In this document: one piece after another, positions 24,856 to 31,975 of the stretch
Layout: every line of letters begins with the position of its first letter
Numbering within the stretch: the first letter of the stretch is position 1
Source of the DNA: Planctomycetota bacterium
GTDB lineage: Bacteria; Planctomycetota; PUPC01; JACPCR01
Length of the DNA: 64,000 nt
Direction: 5' to 3'
NCBI GenBank assembly: GCA_016179685.1
Contig: JACPCR010000073.1
Coordinates: 1 to 64,000, forward strand
Notes under the pieces: model-generated
The model's database searches: none
Seen by the model: only the letters and a program-made list of their open reading frames with translations
Told to the model about the DNA's origin: nothing
Translations under genes and position numbers: made by a program

Positions 24856-25776
24856 TTACGAATGGACCATCGGCAGCGGCGTCATGACGCGCAGCGCCTT
24901 CTCCGCCATCTCAATGCTTGTCGGGGGCTCGGCCATGCGCTCGCCGTCAGCGTAAAGGCAGACAGGGTCTCGGCTTTCGACGTGAAGCCGCCGCGTGGGG
25001 AGTATCCGCACGAAGGGCTGTTGAACGTGCAGGCCGGAGTAGACCTGATGGAGCAGGCGGATGGCCCGCCAGCGCGGGATGTCCTCGATGAGGCAGAGGT
25101 GGAAGAGCCCGTCGTCCATGCGGGCCGGCGGAGCGATGCGCATGCCGCCGCCGTAGAGGGGCGAGTTGGCCGTAGCCGCGAGGAAGATGCGGCCCTCAAA
25201 GGCTCCGAAATCGCCTTCCAGCCGGACCCGGGGCGACTGGTAGGTGAACAGGGTCTTCAGAACCACGTAGAGGTAGGCCGATGGGCCGGAAAGCGAGGGC
25301 TTGTTCTCCTCGGCGCGGCGGCACACCTCGGCGTCGAATCCCAGGGTGGCAATGGTGTTGAAGTAGCGGCCGCCAATCCGCCCAAGATCGACGGTCCGGA
25401 CCGCGCCGTGCAGGAAGATGTCCGCTGCCTGGATGGGGTTGTGGGGGATTTCCAGGGCGCGGCCGAGGTCGTTGCCGCGGCCGGCAGGCAGGACGCCGAG
25501 CACGCCCGCCGTGCCCGCCAGGGCGTTGGCGATCTCGTTGAGGGTCCCATCTCCGCCGCACCCGGCAATGCGGGTCATGCCCTTCTCGAGAAGCCGGCGG
25601 GCCAGCTCCCGCGCCTCGCCGCTTCTTTGCGTCCAGTACAACTCCACTTCCACACCGTGGTCCTCGAGGTAGTCCCTGGCCCGCCGGGCCATGGGCCTGC
25701 CCTTTCCACCGCCGGACACGGGATTTGCAATGATGGCCGCGGTGCTGGGCGGCGTGCTGGGAGACTCAGTGGACAT
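24856..25776 (-). CDS. Diacylglycerol/lipid kinase family protein (YegS/BmrU-like)
   Basis: This encodes 306 aa. The N-terminal DAGK catalytic domain has IIANPVSGGGKG (residues 15-26) and the nucleotide-binding GCGGDGTLNEIANAL (about 72-86), then GVLPAGRGNDLGRAL. The C-terminal domain has GLGFDAEV-type ATLGFDAEV and the MDDGLFHLCLIED segment. These enzymes phosphorylate diacylglycerol, ceramide-like or other lipid alcohols using ATP. The start overlaps the end of the LarA-like gene by 11 bp, so the genes are coupled. The substrate is not predictable from sequence. Confidence 0.88.
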   Translation of the reverse strand: MSTESPSTPPSTAAIIANPVSGGGKGRPMARRARDYLEDHGVEVELYWTQRSGEARELARRLLEKGMTRIAGCGGDGTLNEIANALAGTAGVLGVLPAGRGNDLGRALEIPHNPIQAADIFLHGAVRTVDLGRIGGRYFNTIATLGFDAEVCRRAEENKPSLSGPSAYLYVVLKTLFTYQSPRVRLEGDFGAFEGRIFLAATANSPLYGGGMRIAPPARMDDGLFHLCLIEDIPRWRAIRLLHQVYSGLHVQQPFVRILPTRRLHVESRDPVCLYADGERMAEPPTSIEMAEKALRVMTPLPMVHS

Positions 25777-27406
25777 CGCACATGAAGATGGGAGGACAGT
25801 GGTAGACCGTGATCTGAGGTGAGGGCCCGGCGCCCTCTCGGGCCATTTCGACCGCCGCCCGAAGGCTCGACGCCGTCAAGAAACCGACGCGCCGGGCAGC
25901 CTCCTCGCTCCTCGGCTTCACCGCGATCACCTGCCGAATCCAGTCCATCCCGTAACAGCCCCAGTACCACATGTAAAAGGGATGCACCCCATGATAAGCA
26001 TAGGAGTGCCGGTAGAGATCGATATAGCGCGGGTTCGTCGCGAACCGCTCCTCATGCTTCTTCTCGATGACTGCCGGATCGCGGGTGTCCGTCAACACCT
26101 CTTCAAAGAAATCAATGTAGGAGGGATGATGGACCGGATGGAATTTGTACTCGAAAGGGTGGAGAAGGATGATGGAGCCGCCCCGCCGGACCAGAGGCTT
26201 GCCTCGATAGAAATTGAAAAAGTAGCCCATGACGAGGCAGTAAATCAGGATGGGATTCATGATCGAATTCACGTTGTACGGGCAGATGTACGGCACGCCG
26301 ATGATGAGAATGTCCGCCTGGCCATCGACCTGGAGGAGCTGCTGGCGATGGATGTTCGCGAGGGTCCGCTCGTGGACCGGATCGGTCCGGCCAGCATGAA
26401 TGCCCGTCAAACCGTAGGGCGAAAAGATGTTCGCAAAGATTTTCCGGTTCAGCCCCATGGGCAACAGGTCCGTCGCCTTCCGGTTCACCCAGAGGTTGAG
26501 CCAGTCCCAGGTGGAATAACGGGTTTCCCGTTTCTGGAGAAAACCCAGAAAACGCGGGAACGTGTCATTGTTGAGCGTGCTCTCGATGTGAAAGACGTTG
26601 AGGTGCTCGTTGACGATCCGCCCCATGCGGTCGCACGAGTGGTGCAGCTCGGAGTTGGGCGGGTCCATGTAGGACATCGAATGCATCATGGCGTGGACGT
26701 TGTGGTGGTGGCGGACGCTGCGGTAGGTGCCGAGGCCGACAGGCACCGACTTGTGGCCGCCGTCCATGGTCACGAGGTTGATGTTGACGTAGATGAGAAG
26801 GTCGGATTCGACGGCCCGGCGATTCAATTCCACCTCTTCGCCCTTCTCCGTCTTCCCCAGAAATACGACGTTTTCCTTGTCTTCCGCGTCATGGTTGTAG
26901 AGACGGTCCGGGGCGAAGGCATTGTAGATTTTTCGGCCCAGCACACGCCGGAGCTCCGAAGGCGTCATGCGCCGGTGCAGCGAGGTGGCGCAGATGAGAT
27001 GGACGTCGTCCACACCCGCCTCGCCGAGCTTGCGCAGCAGCACCCCAATGACGCGTTCCCGAATGTCCGGGGTCTGCATGGGCGGAAGCGGAAGGGAGAT
27101 GTCGTCGAAGGCGATGGTCACCTTCATGCCGGGCCGAAGCTGGCTGGAGAGCGGCGGCGCGTCGAGCGGGTGCTCGGTGGCTTGTTCCGTGGCCTCCTCA
27201 ACGTTCGGGATGGGCGGGAGGGGCGGGCGCGGGTAGAGAAGGCGTGTTCCTGAGGGCAAGGTGTCCACCGCGAAGCCTTCTCCGCGGTGGAACAGATATT
27301 TCTGATTCGGATTCTCGACGAACTCGATCAGGCCGTTATCGCTCAAGCGAGGGACTCCCTGGGGCGTATAAAGCTCATTTTCTAGCAGGGAGACGGCCCA
27401 TTGCAA
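25766..27406 (-). CDS. LarA-like (DUF2088) nickel-pincer-type racemase family protein
   Basis: This encodes 546 aa, longer than typical LarA (~420). The N-terminal LarA domain has MKVTIAFDDISLPLPPMQTP, then CATSLHRRMTPSEL and NHDAEDKENVVFLG. In LarA, His residues in these segments and a downstream Lys bind the nickel-pincer cofactor. A Lys follows in MDGGHKSVPVG, and an unusual His cluster RHHHNVHAMMH comes after it. The C-terminal domain (about 330-500) includes DILIIGVPYICPYNVNSI and GGSIILLHPFEYKFHPVHH. The start is TTG at 27406, with no in-frame ATG nearby and no clear ribosome-binding site. It may racemise or epimerise a 2-hydroxy acid. Larger DUF2088 proteins are uncharacterised. Confidence 0.75.
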   Translation of the reverse strand: MQWAVSLLENELYTPQGVPRLSDNGLIEFVENPNQKYLFHRGEGFAVDTLPSGTRLLYPRPPLPPIPNVEEATEQATEHPLDAPPLSSQLRPGMKVTIAFDDISLPLPPMQTPDIRERVIGVLLRKLGEAGVDDVHLICATSLHRRMTPSELRRVLGRKIYNAFAPDRLYNHDAEDKENVVFLGKTEKGEEVELNRRAVESDLLIYVNINLVTMDGGHKSVPVGLGTYRSVRHHHNVHAMMHSMSYMDPPNSELHHSCDRMGRIVNEHLNVFHIESTLNNDTFPRFLGFLQKRETRYSTWDWLNLWVNRKATDLLPMGLNRKIFANIFSPYGLTGIHAGRTDPVHERTLANIHRQQLLQVDGQADILIIGVPYICPYNVNSIMNPILIYCLVMGYFFNFYRGKPLVRRGGSIILLHPFEYKFHPVHHPSYIDFFEEVLTDTRDPAVIEKKHEERFATNPRYIDLYRHSYAYHGVHPFYMWYWGCYGMDWIRQVIAVKPRSEEAARRVGFLTASSLRAAVEMAREGAGPSPQITVYHCPPIFMCDVH

Positions 27407-27451
27407 GCTCGGTGAAGGATCGCAGGACGCCGCAGCACCCGCTATCGTTCT

Positions 27452-27620
27452 TGTAAGAACTTAGTGAAAACGGCGAGTTGCCCCTTCGTAGACAGCCCCA
27501 AAGGGGCGAAATATGAAAGCCCAGGCCAAGCCCGCCTGGGGCGGACGCCGGCCCGGGTAAAGTGACATGATTGATGATTTGAGCCCTGAAGGGGCGAAAT
27601 AAGGGTTTCACTAAGAAGTT
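27452..27620. repeat. Inverted-repeat-bounded intergenic element
   Basis: The ends AACTTAGTGAAAAC (27458-27471) and GTTTCACTAAGAAGTT (27604-27619) are inverted copies. Inside are two GGGGCGAAAT modules (CAAAGGGGCGAAAT and GAAGGGGCGAAAT) and a GC-rich core. It looks like a non-autonomous repeat. A similar outer motif, CTCCTTAGCGAAAAC, begins the repeat-rich stretch at ~60665. Confidence 0.5.
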
Positions 27621-27963
27621 ACTCGTCCGTTCCTGTGCCCGCAACGCACGACGGAACAGGCTCCAGTATCATTTCATTCCGGTAGATGCCAGCCGCATGC
27701 CCGACCGTATCCCACCCGCGTCCCACAGACGTTCCAGCCAGAGCGAGAAGCATCGACAGTGACCGATATTCTTTCCACGCCGCGCCGATCGCAACCAGCG
27801 CGGCCACAAGGACGAACAGCGGGAGGCCGCGATGCGACCAAAACGCCGGGTGCATGAGGGAGAATCCTCCGGCCATGAATCGCCACCAGGTGATGGCGGC
27901 TGCGCCATGAAGCACCCAAGCTGCAAGCCAGAAAAATTGCCACCTGAAAAGAATCCAGTGCAT
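27619..27963 (-). CDS. Small membrane protein, coupled to TlpA-like gene
   Basis: This encodes 114 aa with three hydrophobic segments: WILFRWQFFWLAAWVLHGAA, LPLFVLVAALVAIGAAW and a weaker SMLLALAGTSVG. It starts inside the stop codon of the preceding TlpA-like gene (TAATG), so it is translationally coupled and probably functionally linked to that periplasmic thioredoxin. The C-terminal end lies within the right arm of the neighbouring inverted-repeat element, so the last few residues may be repeat-derived. No family recognised. Confidence 0.65.
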   Translation of the reverse strand: MHWILFRWQFFWLAAWVLHGAAAITWWRFMAGGFSLMHPAFWSHRGLPLFVLVAALVAIGAAWKEYRSLSMLLALAGTSVGRGWDTVGHAAGIYRNEMILEPVPSCVAGTGTDE

Positions 27964-29336
27964 TAGCGTTCGAGCGAGTCCCCCAGGTGGACGCCGAGGC
28001 GGACATCCTTGCCGGAGGGAGCGATATTTTGGACGTTCAAGTCCAGGCCATCGAGACGGGCCGTTTCACCGACGTGAAATTGCTCGTTCTCCTGGGCCTT
28101 CCCGTCCCGGTTCAAATCCAAGAGGAGGGGATCGTTCGAATAATCGCCGTCCGCTGGATTGTCGAACAGGGCGATCCGGTACGGCAGGTCGTCCAGTCGA
28201 ATTTCGGCGGCCCGATGGCATGAGGCATAGTAGCCAACGTGTTGATTGCGCCAGAGGTCCTCATTGGTGAAGAGCCAGAGTGCATAGGGTTCCGCGATGT
28301 CGCCCTCCGGCCCGGGATACCGGATGGTCAGTCGCAACGTCCGGCCCGCCCCTCCGCTGCCCTCCGGCCGCAGGGGACGCGAATCATCGGCCAGATCGCC
28401 GTCGGCGTCGGCGTCCACATAGAACGTGTAGCCCTTGGGCATCTGGTCGTCCAGGATGAAGAGGAAACGGCTGGGGCTCTCCCTCGGCCCGAGTACCAAC
28501 TCGCCCCAGAGTCGGCGGCCGCCCTTCACGGGTGGCGCGTTCTTCCCGGGATTCTCCGCGGCCTGCTGCATGAGGGTCCCCTCGCGCCAGGAAGCCGCCA
28601 CGCCCAGGGGATAGCCCTTGTCGGAGTATTCCAATGGGACGACCAGGGTGTTTTCGCCGGTTTCATCTGCGCCGGGCACCAAGGTCGGGGCCGGGGACGA
28701 AGACGGGGCAGCATCTTGCGAGTCGCTTTCCATCGTCTCCGGACGCGTCGCGGCAGAGCTGCCCCCTTTCTCCTGCGCACCCTTTCCCTCGGACTCCCGG
28801 ATCAGGGCCGCCACCGCCTCAGCCAGTTCCTTACCCCGGAGATCCTGGGAACGCACGCCCCCATTTCTGTCCAGGAGCATCGTGAACGGGATCGCTTGGA
28901 CGCCGAACTGGACGGCGAGGTCGTTCTCCCACCCCTTGCCGTCAAAATACTGAGGCCAGGGAACGCGGTGATTCCGGATAAAGGCCTCCAGGTCGCTTCG
29001 TTCCGCGTCCAGACTGATCCCGATGACTTCGAAGCCTTCGTCGTGGTATCGGTCATAGAGGCGGAGGACGTTCGGCATCTCCTGGACGCAGGGCATGCAC
29101 CAGGTGGCCCAGAAATCGACCAACACGACCTTGCCACGGTAACGGGCGAGGTCGATCTCCTCGCCGTTCAGCCCGGTGAATCGGAGGGTTGGCGGAGGCT
29201 GAGGTGAGGGTCTCAAGAGGGACTTGGCCACGAACACACCGACCCCGGCGAGGAGGCCGAGCAGCGCGAAGAAGAACAGCGGCACGAGCCAGACCTCGTT
29301 GCGCATCCTCCAGGAGTCCGTCTTCCCAGTTTCCAT
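27963..29336 (-). CDS. Membrane-anchored TlpA/ResA-like thioredoxin with C-terminal extension
   Basis: This encodes 457 aa. One N-terminal membrane helix (about 15-40) is followed by an AhpC/TSA-Redoxin-type thioredoxin domain (about 48-180). Its active site is WATWCMPC (Cys80, Cys83), and a cis-Pro is in QAIPFTMLL. Such proteins reduce periplasmic disulfides, often during cytochrome c maturation. That is plausible here, given the octahaem cytochrome nearby. A Ser/Pro linker leads to a second domain (about 225-457) with repeated DxDxDG-type calcium-like motifs (DADADGDLADD, LDLNRDGKAQENE), suggesting a structured extracytoplasmic module. It is coupled to the following membrane protein. Confidence 0.85.
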   Translation of the reverse strand: METGKTDSWRMRNEVWLVPLFFFALLGLLAGVGVFVAKSLLRPSPQPPPTLRFTGLNGEEIDLARYRGKVVLVDFWATWCMPCVQEMPNVLRLYDRYHDEGFEVIGISLDAERSDLEAFIRNHRVPWPQYFDGKGWENDLAVQFGVQAIPFTMLLDRNGGVRSQDLRGKELAEAVAALIRESEGKGAQEKGGSSAATRPETMESDSQDAAPSSSPAPTLVPGADETGENTLVVPLEYSDKGYPLGVAASWREGTLMQQAAENPGKNAPPVKGGRRLWGELVLGPRESPSRFLFILDDQMPKGYTFYVDADADGDLADDSRPLRPEGSGGAGRTLRLTIRYPGPEGDIAEPYALWLFTNEDLWRNQHVGYYASCHRAAEIRLDDLPYRIALFDNPADGDYSNDPLLLDLNRDGKAQENEQFHVGETARLDGLDLNVQNIAPSGKDVRLGVHLGDSLER

Positions 29337-29790
29337 GGGGGCCGCCTTCCGGTCAGCCGATGGTCCAGTGAATCAGCCCGGGAACGCTAGCCCGGATTTC
29401 TGACAAGTCGCAAGGGCACGCTCGATATCCACCTCGAAATAATAACAGGAATCCCTCCCGCAGGGATCCTGCGGAGGTGAAATACTCAAACCCGGTCTTT
29501 GCTGACTCGCCTATTCAAAACTGGTTAAGTCGAAGAGACGAAACGGCATTCCGGCCGCTTTCCGGCGGCCTGCGTGCCTTACTACGAGCGAAATCCACGC
29601 TCTCGGGAGAACGTGCGGCCACTTGAAGACCTGGATCTGCCAAACTCCAGCGGGAAGCGAGACGCTTCCGTTCCCAGGTGAAAAGTTGAAAGATGACCCA
29701 TACACGACCCCACAGCCAAAGCGGTAGCGGCGTCCCGCCCCAAGGCGGGTCTCGGCTGCCGCCGAACACGGATCGCGTCTTGGTGCGGCG
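29337..29790. other. 454-bp intergenic region with R5 motif
   Basis: No gene is visible. It contains an R5 copy (29387-29407), a short hairpin CCTCCCGCAGGGATCCTGCGGAGG (29452-29475), and GC-rich sequence of unclear origin near the 3' end of the FecR-like gene. The R5 copy lies 51 bp upstream of the TlpA-like start and is co-oriented with it. Confidence 0.55.
29387..29407 (-). repeat. R5 short motif upstream of tlpA-like gene
   Basis: On the minus strand it reads CTTGTCAGAAATCCGGGCTAG, preceded by a TGCCCTTGCGA segment that also has a counterpart at the 34377 copy. Confidence 0.55.
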
Positions 29791-31059
29791 TCAATGGACC
29801 GGCTTGATGTCCACGACTCGCTTGCCCTCCTCGATCACCCAGGTGATTTCGACGACCGAACCCACCTTCTGCTCCCGGATGGCGGTCAGGACTTTCTTGT
29901 CGTGCCCACCCCCGTCTGCGGGCATGCCGCCGATCCATTTGGGCATGAACTTCTGGGTCTTTCCGTTTTCCGGGGTAATCTCGATCCAGGGGGCCTCGAC
30001 GCGGGTGACCTTGCCGACGACCTTGCCCCGGCCATCGAGACGGGTGACGAACTTCCGTCCCTCCTCGGCGACCCAGGTGGCGGTGACGGCATCGCCCGGA
30101 TTGAGTTGAGAGACCTCCTTGACGATCAATTTCTTCTCGGCGGAAACCGTCAGCGTCACGGTCGCGTTTCCCGCCTTGATCTGGAGCTCCTTCTCGCCCG
30201 CGGAGACAACCGTGCCATGGGTCTTCCCCTCCTCGCGATCCCCGGCGAAGAGGTAACTCTCGTTCGTCCCGAGGGTGAGGGTTTTCTCGCCGAGATGGCA
30301 GACCACCGTTCCGGCGATCACGCTGACCGTCAGCATTCGAGCCAAAGATTTTTGTGCAGGATTCATGGATGTTTCTCCTTTGGGTTTAGGGTCCTCGAGG
30401 GCAACGGCGAATTCCGTCCCCGCCACCTCGATGGACCCATGCAAGGTTCGGACCGAGTAACGACCACGGCCCGGATCGACCTGAGATACGACACGGCCAT
30501 TCTGGAGCTCGATCTCCTCCTTCTGCGGGTAGCCCGCGATCACGACTTCGGCCCGGGGATCGAGCCGGATTCTGCAGTAGCCGCCCAGGGTGAGGGAAGC
30601 GCCTCCGGGCCCGGCGATCAGGGTGTCGCCGCGGCGTGGCCTCGTGCCGGACGCGGTGGCGACGCCGCCGCGGAGAATGCGGACGTCGCCCCGGATTTCA
30701 GGCCTCGGATACGTGTCTCGGGTCAGCCACCAAGTCCCCAGCACGGCCGCGGCCAGGGCGGCGGCCGCGGCGAGAATCATGCTGATGCGGCGTCTTCGGG
30801 AACGCCCCGAAGGAAGCCGGTCAGAGGGGCCCGTTTCTCGTTCCAGGACACGCTCGACCAGGCGGGCCTTGGATCGGCCTATGATCTGCGGAGTCGGCGA
30901 GAAGCGGGAGCGCAGGATGGCCTCGAAACGCAGCCACTCGATGGCCTCCCTGCGATGCGGCGGGTCCCTGAGGGCCATGGCCAGTAGCCGGGCATCGGCT
31001 TCAGACAGGTCCTCTTCGTCCAAAAGCCGCGAGAAGATTTCACGCCAATCGCCGGTCAT
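29791..31059 (-). CDS. FecR-like anti-sigma/membrane regulator
   Basis: This encodes 422 aa. The ATG at 31059 overlaps the stop of the ECF sigma gene (ATGA). The N-terminal cytoplasmic part (residues 1-90) is helical and would bind sigma. A membrane helix spans about 93-112. A FecR-like beta domain follows (about 118-240: DVRILRGGVATASGTRPRRGDTL...LDPRAEVVIAG...VRTLHGSIEVAGTEFAV). The second half continues with beta-rich segments, including KTLTLGTNESYLFAG and repeated TxxVxWVxEEGKxxV-type units. An internal MNPAQKSLARMLTVSVIAGTVV stretch is a second possible membrane segment. It probably holds the ECF factor inactive until an envelope signal. Confidence 0.75.
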   Translation of the reverse strand: MTGDWREIFSRLLDEEDLSEADARLLAMALRDPPHRREAIEWLRFEAILRSRFSPTPQIIGRSKARLVERVLERETGPSDRLPSGRSRRRRISMILAAAAALAAAVLGTWWLTRDTYPRPEIRGDVRILRGGVATASGTRPRRGDTLIAGPGGASLTLGGYCRIRLDPRAEVVIAGYPQKEEIELQNGRVVSQVDPGRGRYSVRTLHGSIEVAGTEFAVALEDPKPKGETSMNPAQKSLARMLTVSVIAGTVVCHLGEKTLTLGTNESYLFAGDREEGKTHGTVVSAGEKELQIKAGNATVTLTVSAEKKLIVKEVSQLNPGDAVTATWVAEEGRKFVTRLDGRGKVVGKVTRVEAPWIEITPENGKTQKFMPKWIGGMPADGGGHDKKVLTAIREQKVGSVVEITWVIEEGKRVVDIKPVH

Positions 31060-31637
31060 GCCGTCCCCTTTCCCGAAAGTTGCCGCTGCACGCAAGCCAT
31101 GAGACCCTGACGCAGCCGAAAGAGCCGGACACGGAGTCCGCCAGCGCTGTCTTTTCTCTGCTCGGCTATGCGGGCGAAGGGCAATCCCTCCTCGTAGCGC
31201 TGGGCGATCAGCCGCCGGTCGTCTGCCCCGAGCTTGCCCAGACATCGATCGAGGGCGGCTTGAACCTCGGCGTCCCCGAGGACTTCGGCCGGCTCATCGC
31301 TTTCCTCGGCGAGGAGATCGATGGCTTCCGCCAATTCGGAGGAAACCCTGCGTTTCCGCCGCCACCAAGCGCGGACCAGGTTGCGTGCGGTGCCCCGAAG
31401 CCAGAGGCCAGGGTCCCCGGTGAATTCCTTTCCCGCGGCCAAACGGTCGAAAGCCAGAAGGAATGCCTCCTGGGATAGGTCGTCCGTCTCTACCGCTCCA
31501 CCCGTCAAGAAAGAGATATAAGACCAGAGGCCGCGGTAATGGCGGTCCACGAGGTCCTGGAATGGAGCGTGAACATTGGCCGCCGCACCCTTCTTTCGCA
31601 TTTGCGGCCCGGAGGATTCAAGAGGGGGTTGGTCCAT
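31056..31637 (-). CDS. ECF-family RNA polymerase sigma factor
   Basis: This encodes 193 aa. Region 2 is FQDLVDRHYRGLWSYISFLTG...VETDDLSQEAFLLAFDRL (about residues 25-70). A short linker with RNLVRAWWRRKRR follows. Region 4 is ALDRCLGKLGADDRRLIAQRYEEGLPFARIAEQRKDSAGGLRVRLFRLR (about 130-178). These recruit core polymerase to dedicated promoters. The translationally coupled downstream gene is its likely anti-sigma. A second ATG at 31601 is possible. No autoregulated promoter motif is evident in 31638-31773. Confidence 0.9.
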   Translation of the reverse strand: MDQPPLESSGPQMRKKGAAANVHAPFQDLVDRHYRGLWSYISFLTGGAVETDDLSQEAFLLAFDRLAAGKEFTGDPGLWLRGTARNLVRAWWRRKRRVSSELAEAIDLLAEESDEPAEVLGDAEVQAALDRCLGKLGADDRRLIAQRYEEGLPFARIAEQRKDSAGGLRVRLFRLRQGLMACVQRQLSGKGTA

Positions 31638-31972
31638 GGCAATCCGACCCGAATGCGAATGAATCCTCGGCGGCCTCGTTCTGTACTGCCGGTGAGCGTG
31701 AGAATGTTACGCCACATTTCAGGGCGGAATTCTCTGGGCCGCCGTCGTTCACGCTCCCGAGGCGCTTGGAGCGTCAAACTTGGAAAAACCTTTTAAGTTT
31801 GAGTTGCACTCTTTAGCGGATTTCATTTGGCCCTTGGTGCGCCAAACTTGGAAAAACCTTTCAAGTTTGAGTTGCACTCTTTAAAGCCTTCCGCTCCCCC
31901 GCCAGGGTTGGGGCGGCTTCGCCGACCCAACCCTGGCTCTGAAATCCGCGAGCCCGAAGGGCGCAGCGGATT
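31638..31972. other. Intergenic region mostly filled by R1 repeat
   Basis: The first ~135 bases (31638-31773) contain no recognised element. From 31774 the sequence is an inverted composite R1 repeat reaching into the stop codon of the DUF4838 gene. No gene is present. Confidence 0.6.
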
Positions 31973-31975
31973 TCA
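31774..31975 (-). repeat. R1 composite repeat, inverted copy with duplicated hairpin C
   Basis: Read on the minus strand it runs A (TGAAATCCGC..., 31975-31940), B (CCAGGGTTGG..., 31936-31902), then two copies of C (31885-31842 and 31815-31774; TCAAACTTGG/AAGTTTGAGTTGC). Between the two C copies lies a half A segment (GCGGATTTCATTTGG), so part of the element has been tandemly duplicated. The TGA beginning hairpin A is the stop codon of the DUF4838 gene. Confidence 0.8.

Noticed and set aside
25982-27253. 423-codon plus-strand frame
   Set aside because: Antisense shadow of the LarA-like gene; repetitive Val/Asp/His composition.
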